In this document: in pieces, positions 49,301 to 56,408 of the stretch
Numbering within the stretch: the first letter of the stretch is position 1
How the letters are laid out: each line of letters starts with the position of its first letter
Origin: Flavobacteriales bacterium
GTDB taxonomy: Bacteria; Bacteroidota; Bacteroidia; Flavobacteriales_F; PHOS-HE28
NCBI GenBank assembly: GCA_016717305.1
Contig: JADKFY010000019.1
Span: 34,547 to 98,546 of the forward strand
Length of the DNA: 64,000 bases
Reading direction: 5' to 3'
Notes under the pieces: generated by a model
Seen by the model: the letters and a program-made list of their open reading frames with translations, nothing else
Told to the model about the DNA's origin: nothing
The model's database searches: none
Position numbers and translations under genes: made by a program

Positions 49301-49844
49301 TTACGCCGGTGCCTGCTGCACCTGTGGCACCTTGCGGACCCGTTGGACCGGAAGGGCCTGCATTGCCTTGTGGGCCTGTTGCGCCCGCTGGACCCGTTGG
49401 TCCTACCGGGCCGTTGTTCCCTTGGGGACCCGCCGGACCCTGCGGACCGGGGGTGCTGCTTCCGGTCTCGGCAGCGAACAGCGCATAGGGTACGCTCAGC
49501 ATCCGCGAGGTGCCCACCTCGTCACCGTTCAAACTCGTACGCACGAAAAACGCCCCGGTGGACCAATCGACCGTGGCGAAACTTCCGCTGGTGACCACAC
49601 CGGCCCCAAGCACCACGTTCAACAGACCGAAGTCGTTGCTCGTGACAACATGCTCCTCCTCATAGACCACTGGGCCTTCGGTGCTGCCTTCTATGACCGC
49701 CAGGCCCAAGGTGGCCGACGTGTTCGGCTCTATGGTGCCACTTACATCACGAAGGACCGCCTGGTAGTTGATCCCGTTCGGTGCTTGTGCGAAACTGCCG
49801 ACCGTGAAAAGGCAGGCCAGCAAGGAGAGGTGGATCGATCGCAT
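46335..49844 (-). CDS. Long collagen-like surface protein with peptidase S74 (intramolecular chaperone) C-terminus
   Basis: A 1169-aa exported protein. Its signal peptide (LSLLACLFTVGSFAQ) and N-terminal domain match the 771-aa protein. About 800 residues of G-x-y collagen repeats are broken by four copies of a 55-residue module (GTGVTILGSFASLAAL ... DAYLINGALYVWSTNTNAW). After one VGIGT motif, the C-terminal 145 residues are a peptidase S74 chaperone: SDARIKT holds the Ser-Lys dyad, and GEQIGVIAQELEKV is also typical, followed by a coiled coil. In phage fibres this domain trimerises the stalk and then cleaves itself off. It lies 4 bp after its small T9SS partner. Confidence 0.85.
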   Translation of the reverse strand: MRSIHLSLLACLFTVGSFAQAPNGINYQAVLRDVSGTIEPNTSATLGLAVIEGSTEGPVVYEEEHVVTSNDFGLLNVVLGAGVVTSGSFATVDWSTGAFFVRTSLNGDEVGTSRMLSVPYALFAAETGSSTPGPQGPAGPQGNNGPVGPTGPAGATGPQGNAGPSGPTGPQGATGAAGTGVTILGTLMNTFQLPQSGDPGDAYLISGSLYVWSDIISAWENVGNIQGPAGPIGPTGPSGASGGTGPQGPAGQTGATGAQGSTGQTGATGANGATGPQGLPGQTGSTGPQGPVGAAGATGAQGPVGQTGATGAVGAVGPQGPVGTTGPAGPLGPAGPTGPVGNTGSTGNTGPQGPAGTAGTPGAIGPQGPIGPQGNNGTNGTGVTILGSYSTLAALQAAHPTGTAGQAYLINGNLYVWSTNTTSWNNVGTIQGPAGTTGATGATGATGATGSAGPSGPQGPAGTAGATGTQGPAGPIGPQGNTGAIGATGATGPAGAVGATGTQGPIGPVGPQGTAGADGAIGPVGPTGMTGPAGTQGPAGEMGATGGVGPVGPQGPAGTTGPAGTQGPTGPTGPPGVTGAAGPTGLQGTAGTAGTPGVDGPQGPIGPPGADGVDGTGVTILGSFASLAALQAAQPTGNAGDAYLINGALYVWSTNTNAWNNVGTIQGPAGTAGATGAQGPTGPAGATGATGAQGPTGLIGPQGPEGATGLAGSQGPTGAAGPTGTQGPAGPMGPQGLPGDDGATGPAGPIGITGATGAQGPVGPLGAQGLPGEDGETGPAGPTGATGATGVQGPEGPVGATGATGAIGPEGPAGTAGPAGIQGPAGPTGPAGATGAAGATGPQGNDGADGTGVTILGSYASLAALQAAQPTGNAGDAYLINGDLYVWSTNTNTWNNVGTIQGPAGTTGATGAAGATGPAGPAGPQGTAGADGATGPVGPTGAAGAIGEEGPAGPEGPQGTAGADGATGPAGSANIDGAANYLVKFTGATTGGNSQVFDDGTSVGIGTDTPTAKLSVNGDANNSTGSWSVFSDARIKTVNAEFTDGLSVIERLRPVLFTYTEKAPFQSDGEQIGVIAQELEKVAPYMVSQQENGAFKDLREVNNQAYVFLLINAVKEQQALINAQQEKIQALEAAGAAMRSDLSEQNELIQANMKIMLELKAAVEAQTQR

Positions 49845-49848
49845 GGTC

Positions 49849-50340
49849 CTATCGGGTTACGTTGATGGTAAAAGTCTTCTTGGTCGAATTCTGGTCGTTC
49901 AACAGCCGCAGGTAGTAGCTCCCTGAAGCCAGGTCGGTCATGTCAAGGTCCGTGGTGCTACCCTGCACGCGGTCCTGCATAAGCAGTTGACCCAGCGCAT
50001 TGCGCAGTTCGTACCGGTCCCCGAGCGGGGCTTCGGCGTAGACCACGTGCACGAAATGCCGGGTAGGGTTTGGATAGACCGCGATCCCGGAACCGGGCTC
50101 CGTGGCCAGCGGCACATCGGTATGGAGATCGGCCCAGGGCTGTTGGAAGCCTTGGGTAAGGGTGGGGCCGCCGGACGAGATCGTTTCGATCATGGGTTCG
50201 CCAATGGTCCAGGTCAGCCTGCTGGTCCCGGAAGTCCCTTCTCCACCGGACGTGGAGAACACCTGCGGACTGGTGCTTTGGCCAACGCACGTGCCGCTGG
50301 CAAGCAAGAGGAGGGAAAATGGAATGCCGTGTTTCGTCAT
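49849..50340 (-). CDS. Small secreted protein with T9SS type A sorting domain (operon B)
   Basis: A 163-aa paralogue of the operon A protein: same length, signal peptide IPFSLLLLASGTCVG, domain RLTWTIGEPMIETISSGGP ... LTQGFQQP, and sorting domain IAVYPNPTRHFVHVVY, YELRNALGQLLMQD and SGSYYLRLLN. The spacing to the following collagen-like gene (4 bp) and the junction sequence are also conserved, so the pair was duplicated as a unit. An alternative ATG lies four codons upstream (50352). Confidence 0.85.
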   Translation of the reverse strand: MTKHGIPFSLLLLASGTCVGQSTSPQVFSTSGGEGTSGTSRLTWTIGEPMIETISSGGPTLTQGFQQPWADLHTDVPLATEPGSGIAVYPNPTRHFVHVVYAEAPLGDRYELRNALGQLLMQDRVQGSTTDLDMTDLASGSYYLRLLNDQNSTKKTFTINVTR

Positions 50341-50426
50341 GGTCCGTAGCATTTTCGAAAGTGCGTTCCGCTGTGTCCGTTCTCCTGGTCGTTCATGATC
50401 CGCTCGAGCGCGTTCGCAATACCGTG

Positions 50427-50447
50427 CAGTGATCGTTACGATCACTG
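50427..50447. promoter_or_regulatory. Perfect palindrome upstream of operon B
   Basis: CAGTGATCGT, one T and ACGATCACTG form a perfect inverted repeat with ten-base arms, 87 bp before the operon B start. It is unrelated in sequence to the three ATCATAGG-type sites but sits in a comparable place. An operator or a short hairpin are both possible. Confidence 0.5.
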
Positions 50448-50722
50448 TTTTCAGGTGGTGTGAAGCGTGTACTGGTGGAAAGTCGAGCGGTCCTTGGTCG
50501 ATCTGCGCGTGCAGGGGATCGTGCTAGTTCAGTTGTTGGTCACAGTAGGAAGAGTGGTCAAGTTTACGGATAGAAATAGTTATCAACAATGTTTTGTTCG
50601 GTCTTCTTTCGTATAAGTGCCGACCAGAACGATCTACAGTGGAAAGTGCTGTATGGGTTCGGATTTCACTCACGTGCACGTTTGGATGTGCACACGCGAT
50701 AGCGCGCAGCGCCACCCGGAAG

Positions 50723-51837
50723 TCATGCCGGAAAGCGGGTGCTGCGAGAGCAGTGCTTGTCCCGCTTATCCGGCATCTCACCAATGATCCACGTGGATCG
50801 TAAAGCGCATTCGCGAGACTCCGCCAAAGCTTTCGCCGGGATGACCCTTCTGTTCCTCCGCTTCTGGAATGATCGGTAGGGTTGAGATCTGGTCGAGATC
50901 CATGGATTGCGGTTGTGGAGTGGCGTGGTCGGTTGCTCCGTCCGGGAGGCAGTTCCTTCCACCTTTTGCTTCGCCAACCCAGGTGGAGCTCCCAAAAGGC
51001 GCCCACCCGATCCAAGCGGGAGCAGGCTCACCACACCAGCCCGCCACACTTAGCCCCAGCCGCGGCGCCACGCGGATCGTGGACACCTACCGCACACATC
51101 CTGCCGATACGTCTGGACGAGTGTGTGCGGTACTGCGCGAAAAGCGCCTTCAGCTTGCCCCGGGCTTCGATCCTGGGTCATGCCGGAAAGCGGGTGCTGC
51201 GATAGCAGCTCTTGTTCCGTTTATCCGGCATCTCACCAATGATCCACGTGGATCGTAAAGCGCATTCGCGCGACTCCGCCAAAGCTTTCGCGGGGATGAC
51301 CGTTCTGTTCCTCCGCTTCTGGAATGATCGGTAGGGTTGAGATCTGGTCGAGATCTATGGATTTCGGTCGCGGAGTGGCGTGGTCGGTTGCTCCGTCCGA
51401 GAAGCAGTTCCTTCCACCTTTTCCCCGCATCAAGTGCGGGGCTCCGGCCCAACCCGCATCGCGTGCGGGGCTTCCGCCAAAAGGCGCCCACCCCGGCTCA
51501 AGGCCGGGGCAGGCTTACCAAGCACCCGTCCCGCCGCACTTATGCCCGCACACCAGCCCGCGGTGGGCGGTTGCTGCGCGGATCGTGGACACCTACCGCA
51601 CACATCCTGCCGATACGTCTGGACGAGTGTGTGCGGTACTGCGCGAAAAGCGCCTTCAGCTTGCCCCGGGCTTCGATCCTGGGTCATGCCGGAAAGCGGG
51701 TGCTGCGAGAGCAGCGCTTGTCCCGCTTATCCGGCATCTCACCAATGATCCACGTGGATCGTAAAGCGCATTCGCGCGACTCCGCCAAAGCTTTCGCCGG
51801 GATGACCTTTCTGTTCCTCCGCTTCTGGAATGACGGA
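50723..51837. repeat. Array of long direct repeats with hairpins (A-B-A-B'-A)
   Basis: A unit A of about 155 bp occurs three times (starts 50723, 51178 and 51684), nearly identical. It is separated by a B segment of about 300-350 bp that occurs twice (shared part GCGGATCGTGGACACCTACC onward). Each A contains a strong stem, CCGGAAAGCGGG against CCCGCTTATCCGG, and ends near CCTCCGCTTCTGGAATGA. The second B carries three extra GC-rich hairpins (51423-51441, 51453-51469 and 51491-51509). Open frames through it are shadows that repeat with the DNA, with no recognisable protein. It looks like a dispersed intergenic repeat family expanded in tandem. Confidence 0.75.
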
Positions 51838-51878
51838 GTACATGCAAAAACCCGGCTCATCACCGGGCATTCAGCCAA

Positions 51879-52210
51879 TTGCTGTGTACACCTGATCATC
51901 AGCAAGCACAACCGGTCCTACTGTGGTTGTACCCCATCCACGCGAAAGAAGCGGACCAACCCTTAGTGGACCACTACAATGTATCGCAAGTAGACATCGT
52001 GAAGGAGATCGACCTGTTCTGCCGGTCCAAGGTTGGCGATACCGTGGAGTTGGCTCCTTTTGCAACAGGCGAAGCATTTCGAGCTGCAAGTTGAACTTCC
52101 GAACAGGCACCCTAGTGTACATCTTGGAATGCAATAGAGCCGGGCGTGATCTATCAATAGAACAAGCCGAGCTTGTGCGACGGACGGAAGCTGCCGGGCA
52201 AGCGGTGTGA
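51879..52210 (+). other. Possible remnant of a small gene, unrecognised
   Basis: The plus strand reads LLWLYPIHAKEADQPLVDHY then VSQVDIVKEIDLFCRSKVGD in one frame. From about 52090, in another frame, it reads NFRTGTLVYILECNRAGRDL and ends EAAGQAV with a stop. Both pieces look protein-like and could be one broken gene of about 105 codons, but I do not recognise a family. It may equally be chance coding potential beside the repeat array. Confidence 0.25.
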
Positions 52211-52311
52211 GGTGTGCACTCGTGCTTGTGCGTCACTGAACTGTCGGTCTGGTCCAATCCAACCCATATCCACCACGCCGTCCTATATTCGCAGCCCAAT
52301 TCAAGCAAACC

Positions 52312-52467
52312 ATGGCACAGGACCCACAGGCGCAAGCCATCCGTAAGCGCAAAGCAACATTGAAGATCGCACGGCTGAAGGCTGCCGCAGAAGCAGCACC
52401 AGCGGCTGAAAAGGCGGCTAAGAAGCCAGTCAAGAAGGCTGCCAAGAAGGCCGCCAAGAAGGCATAA
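52312..52467 (+). CDS. 51-aa Lys/Ala-rich basic protein (histone H1-like)
   Basis: ATG at 52312 to TAA at 52467 encodes 51 residues. The N-terminal half is MAQDPQAQAIRKRKATLKIA; the second half is a tail of A-A-K-K type repeats (EKAAKKPVKK, AAKKAAKKA). This resembles the C-terminal tails of histone H1-like and HU-fusion nucleoid proteins of bacteria, and of some small ribosome- or DNA-binding proteins. The strong terminator 30 bp downstream supports a real, separately transcribed gene. DNA or RNA binding is inferred from composition only. Confidence 0.65.
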   Translation: MAQDPQAQAIRKRKATLKIARLKAAAEAAPAAEKAAKKPVKKAAKKAAKKA

Positions 52468-52497
52468 TAGTTTATCGAGGGACGAACTCCCGAAATT

Positions 52498-52526
52498 AAG
52501 AAGCCCGGTCAAAGCCGGGCTTCTTT
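52498..52526 (+). terminator. Rho-independent terminator of the Lys/Ala-rich gene
   Basis: AAGAAGCCCGG and CCGGGCTTCTT pair perfectly around a TCAAAG-like loop, and the stem runs into TTTGG. It lies 30 bp after the stop codon. Confidence 0.8.
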
Positions 52527-52531
52527 GGTTA

Positions 52532-52562
52532 GAGCGCATCTCAAAAATATCCTTCGGGCTGC
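52532..52562. repeat. Copy 1 of a 31-bp dispersed repeat
   Basis: GAGCGCATCTCAAAAATATC followed by CTTCGGGCTGC matches 57344-57374 with about three differences. Both copies lie directly after a gene on the plus strand. Confidence 0.5.
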
Positions 52563-52626
52563 ACGTATTCTCCCCTTCCCGAGCGGATAGGTCAAGTCCT
52601 TCGACGACCTCCGAATTGACAACAAG

Positions 52627-52661
52627 AAAAAGGGGCCATCCCGTTCGGGACAGCCCCTTTT
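52627..52661 (-). terminator. Terminator of the FnIII-domain gene
   Basis: AAAAGGGGC and GCCCCTTTT flank an inner CCCGTTCGGG hairpin. Read on the minus strand, the stem ends in a run of T's, 50 bp beyond the stop codon of the gene at 52711. Confidence 0.75.
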
Positions 52662-52710
52662 GCATATGGGCGTAAAGCAAGGCCCCCGCTCGTGGGGCTG
52701 CGCGTTGGGC

Positions 52711-53355
52711 TTAGGCTGCCGTGGCGCTGGCGGCGTCGCTTGGTACGCTTACACCAGCAACTCCTTCAGCTACCACACGGAAGCTGTAGGTCTTGAAGCG
52801 GTCCAAGCCATCCACTACCACACGCACTTTACCGGTCTCGGCGATCAGCTCCCACCCGGTCTCCAACGAGGGGTCGCCCTCTGTTTGGTACACCTTGTAG
52901 ACGCGACGACCTTTGCTACCACCGAACAACACGATGATCTGACCCAACACCTTTGTAGCGATCGCACGTACATTGGTGGGGGCCAAGGGTGCTGGCTTTG
53001 GCATGGGCTTGCTTTCCACCTCGAGCCCTGCGCTCAAAATGGTCTCCAAGTCCGAACCACTGGCCAACTGCACATACCCGCCCATGAGGTGGAAAATGTC
53101 CTTGGCCTCCTGGAATGCCACATCCCGTAGATCCTTGGCAACCCGCCCCCCATTGAAGACGTAAGCCTGTTCTGCTGCCTCCAATTTGTCAACAGCTGCG
53201 GTCACCTCTCCAAGAGAAGGATCGGGAATTGGATTCGGTGCCATGTATGCCGGGTTGGCCGTCATCTTATTGACACAATAGCGGATCTTATTCACCAGAT
53301 CCTTGGGTGTAATGCCGGCGATGCCGAGTTTAACGAAATACCATACCTTTTTCAT
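52711..53355 (-). CDS. Hypothetical protein with C-terminal fibronectin III-like domain
   Basis: A 214-aa protein starting MKKVWYFVKLGIAGITP. Residues 1-125 are helical (DPSLGEVTAAVDKLEAAEQA, DLRDVAFQEAKDIFHLMGGY). The last 85 residues have the strand pattern of an FnIII fold, including VYKVYQTEGDP, GWELIAETGK, DGLDRFKTYSFRVVAEGVAG and VPSDAASATAA. No signal peptide is evident, so it may be cytoplasmic or exported by another route. Proteins of this two-part kind are frequent, and uncharacterised, in Bacteroidota. The region upstream (53356-53737) holds no supported gene. Confidence 0.7.
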   Translation of the reverse strand: MKKVWYFVKLGIAGITPKDLVNKIRYCVNKMTANPAYMAPNPIPDPSLGEVTAAVDKLEAAEQAYVFNGGRVAKDLRDVAFQEAKDIFHLMGGYVQLASGSDLETILSAGLEVESKPMPKPAPLAPTNVRAIATKVLGQIIVLFGGSKGRRVYKVYQTEGDPSLETGWELIAETGKVRVVVDGLDRFKTYSFRVVAEGVAGVSVPSDAASATAA

Positions 53356-53737
53356 CTGCTCCCCTGTTTTGTGGGTTAAGCGTTGTATGCATTTCGGCAC
53401 AGGTTAGTTCCCGAAAACCGGTTGCAGCAGCGGGGGGGACCACCCCTGCAACTGCCGGGGTCCTGCACGCCTCTTTCCGCGCTAGGCAAAGGTTTGCGAG
53501 CGGCACAAAAAGACCTGTTGCTTTCCGCCACGCCCGCCCCTGACTACACCCCCTAGTAGTATGGTATAACACAGGGGGTCGCATAACCCACGCTGAACGA
53601 ATAGTTGGCAGGCACACGACCGGCCCAACCAAGCGCATAGCGAAACCGCACAACAGGTGGACAACCGATCACCGGTCCCAAAGACCAGCGCTCCGTAAAG
53701 CCTGAAATGTTCCCCGGCACAGTACGGGTCCGCTTCG

Positions 53738-54534
53738 GCATCGAAGGACTTCCCTCATGCATCAAAGAGCAACGGACAAGCATCGGAGAACTTCCCTAAA
53801 GCATTGAAAAACGCCTGACCAGCGTCGGAGAGCTTCCATCAAGCATCGAACAACTACTCTCAAGCATTGGAGTATTCTTCACGAGCATCAAACAACTGGA
53901 TACAAGCATCGAACAACTTCTCTCAAGCATCGGAGCATTCTTCACAGCATCAAACAACTTCTCACAAGCAACGGAGAACATCTGATAGGCATCAATCAAC
54001 TCTTGACAAGCGTTGAACTACTCCTCTTCAGCATGGGAGAACAACTGACAAGCATCGAACAACGCTTGACAAGAATCGAAGAACTTCTCTCAAGCATCGA
54101 AGCACTCCTAACAAGCCTCGATCAACTATTGACAAGCATCGAACAACTATTGACAAGCATCGGAGAACTTCTCTCAAGCATCGAACAATTTCTGACAAGC
54201 ATCGAACAACATCTGACAAGCATCGGACAACATCTGACAAGCATCGAACAACTATTGACGAGCATCGAAGAACATCTGACAAGCGTCGAACAACTTCTGA
54301 GAAGCATCGGACAACATCTGACAAGCATCGAACAACTATTGACAAGCATCGAACACCTATTGACAAGCATCGAAGAACATCTGACAAGCGCCGGACAACT
54401 CCTGACAAGCGTCGGACAGCATTTGACAATCATCAGTCAACAGGTCACAAACATCGAGCAACGCTTGACAAGCAACGAGCAACGCTTGACAAGCAACGGA
54501 CTACGGCTCATAAGCATCGAAGAGGGCCGCTTTG
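53738..54534. repeat. Minisatellite: 38 tandem 21-bp units
   Basis: The plus strand repeats GCATCGAACAAC-nnn-TGACAA-type units. By hand, 37 units of 21 bp and one of 20 bp (about 53927-53946) cover the 797 bp. The left third is diverged and the middle is most regular. Because 21 is a multiple of three, several frames stay open; the plus frame from 54003 would give L-L-T-S-I-E-Q heptads, and the minus frame gives MLVRCCS-like heptads. The 20-bp unit and in-frame stops in the left part break any single ORF, so coding is doubtful. The array ends 90 bp from the response regulator stop. Confidence 0.85.
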
Positions 54535-54623
54535 GCATCGTTGGCGCCCCGGTCCCTTCAAGTGCAAATCACTTCGGCACCCGTGCAGGGCACTCCACCG
54601 CCACAGGATCCGTGAGGAAGGCT

Positions 54624-55301
54624 TCACACCTTCACCAGCCCGAAACGGACCGCCATCATGAACATGCCCAAGCGGGTCCGCGCACCGGTCTTCTCCGAAA
54701 TGTTACTGCGGTAGCTCTCGGCGGTGCTCGGTTTAACCTTCATCTTCACCGCGATCTTGTTCCGGCTGGGGCTCTCCTCCTTGATGTACTCCTTCAGGTA
54801 TTCCATTTCGCGCGGGCACAGGGTTTCTTCCAACTTCTTGCGCAATGCCCGCGGACTGTTGGGGTCCGGCACGTGCGTGAGTTGCTGCATCATCAATGGT
54901 GTGGTGTAGTAACCCGTGGTGCGCATGCTTTCCAAACAGGCGATGAACTCCTGGTGGGAGATGCCCTTTTCCACAACTGCATGCGCACCGGACTGCATGG
55001 CATGGTACACCGTTCCATCTTCCAGGGCATGACTTAGCGCCATCATGCGCGTCTCCGGCTGGTACTCCCGTATCCACTCCATGGTCGCATATCCATCGCG
55101 CCGGGGCATCCGCAGGTCCACAATGGCCAGGTCGATCTTCCCCACCTTGGCTACTTGTTCCTCGTAGTCCACGCCGTCCGCGGCTTTTAGCACCACCTCG
55201 CCATGCACCCAGTTGTTGCAAAGAGTGGCCAACATTTCGCGCAAGAGCACATGGTCATCCACAATAGCAATGCGCAGGCGGGGGGTCGCTGTCTTCTTCA
55301 T
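54624..55301 (-). CDS. LuxR-type response regulator (orphan)
   Basis: A 225-aa protein starting MKKTATPRLRIAIVDDHVLL. The receiver domain has the phospho-acceptor in LAIVDLRMPRRDG and a conserved Lys in AVVEKGIS. The C-terminal helix-turn-helix is LCPREMEYLKEYIKEESPSR ... KPSTAESYRSNISEKTGART, a slightly divergent LuxR type. No histidine kinase lies next to it in the window. The frame is open far upstream, but only this start gives the canonical beta-1 strand. Its 3' end adjoins the 21-bp minisatellite. Confidence 0.92.
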   Translation of the reverse strand: MKKTATPRLRIAIVDDHVLLREMLATLCNNWVHGEVVLKAADGVDYEEQVAKVGKIDLAIVDLRMPRRDGYATMEWIREYQPETRMMALSHALEDGTVYHAMQSGAHAVVEKGISHQEFIACLESMRTTGYYTTPLMMQQLTHVPDPNSPRALRKKLEETLCPREMEYLKEYIKEESPSRNKIAVKMKVKPSTAESYRSNISEKTGARTRLGMFMMAVRFGLVKV

Positions 55302-55569
55302 TTGGCAATTGGGTTTAATTGGGTGAAAGCTGTACTTCACTTCCTGCCTCGCAAATGCCACCGCCGCGCCATACGAAGGTGAACCTACCCAATGGACCCT
55401 GAACAATCGGTAAGTATTGTTTTGAACCGGGGGCGGTTCATGGAACAGCACCAGGTATAACCGTACCACTGGCATTGTACCCTGATCAACCATGCGCGGT
55501 GGATGGATCGATCCACAGCCGTGGCGCATGCCCCCTGTGCGCCGCTAATTTCGGCCAAACGCCAGCCCC

Positions 55570-56184
55570 ATGAACGCCACCAAGGCCCAAACCTACACGG
55601 AGATGCTCTTGGACACGGAAGCCTTTGACCGCCATTGGGCAAGGTGCTACGCGCAATTCAAGCAGGTGCTTCAAGGCCTATCCGCACCATCAAGACGGTT
55701 GGTGTGGCAAATCACCTACCAATACAATGACCTCGAGGGCATGGCGCGGGTCATCGCACCCGGCTTCACCTTGGCATTCGAGCGCAAGATGGTGGGCAAG
55801 CGGGCCGCCGAACTGAAAGCTTGGAAGGCCCACGTGCGTACACTTCTGGTTCAAGGCGAATTGCCCGAACTGCACATCGAGCAAAAGAGGTTGCGCAACT
55901 GCTACGACGATCCGCTTGCCAGCAAGGTTCTGGGCTGGTCCTTGGAGCCGTTGAGCGCCGAGGCCCGCCACGTGTTGCGCGCCGCATTGCGGCCACCGGT
56001 GAACGCGTTGAATTTCTCCGTGTTGCTCTGGCCGCACTTCCCCTTTTCCATGTACGGTGCAGCCAACGCGGCCACCATCTTGGAACTGGAGCAATGGCAG
56101 CGCACCCTTAAGGACCAGGTCTCCTTCAGTGCACTGGGCCCAATGGCCAGGAAGGAGCTGGATACCGAGCTGGGCGGTTCCTAG
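55570..56184 (+). CDS. Hypothetical soluble protein
   Basis: A 204-aa protein rich in Trp, Arg and Leu helices (QFKQVLQGLSAPSRRLVWQI, LKAWKAHVRTLLVQGELPEL). It has no signal peptide, membrane helix or motif that I recognise. Codon use and GC-rich third positions match neighbouring genes, so it is probably real. It is transcribed divergently from the orphan response regulator gene, which might regulate it. Confidence 0.6.
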   Translation: MNATKAQTYTEMLLDTEAFDRHWARCYAQFKQVLQGLSAPSRRLVWQITYQYNDLEGMARVIAPGFTLAFERKMVGKRAAELKAWKAHVRTLLVQGELPELHIEQKRLRNCYDDPLASKVLGWSLEPLSAEARHVLRAALRPPVNALNFSVLLWPHFPFSMYGAANAATILELEQWQRTLKDQVSFSALGPMARKELDTELGGS

Positions 56185-56408
56185 TGGACAGACCCAAGCA
56201 GCCAGTGCCCTGCCATGGGGCGACCACCACACTACTGTTCTCGACAAGCTCATTTTCAGCGATCTGCGCTCCCCGTTCATCACAGGGCAGAACGTTCCAA
56301 CTCATAGCGTGATGGGCCGTTCACAAAGGCCGGGTCTTTTGCACCGTTCCTCGTTTCTGGCCGATCGGCGTTTTCACAGGCCGCTTCATTTGTGCAAACC
56401 CCTGGACC

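Noticed and set aside
46921..49488. Long plus-strand open frames rich in Pro, Ala, Val and Gly (for example 47281-47898 and 48691-49092)
   Set aside because: They are the antisense reading of the collagen G-x-y codons of the minus-strand gene; the repeats keep all frames open.
50723..51837. Protein-coding genes in the repeat array (several frames of 60-200 codons)
   Set aside because: The frames repeat with the DNA, lack recognisable domains and contain hairpins; variation between copies is not codon-like.
53553..53783. Minus-strand 76-codon frame with outer-membrane-like strands
   Set aside because: It overlaps the diverged edge of the 21-bp array, has no signal peptide, and the similarity to a barrel is only compositional.
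53738..54534. CRISPR array
   Set aside because: Units are contiguous with no unique spacers and there are no cas genes.
54003..55037. Plus-strand 344-codon ORF with coiled-coil heptads
   Set aside because: Its first half is the 21-bp array and its second half is antisense to the intact response regulator gene, so it is not a credible gene as a whole.
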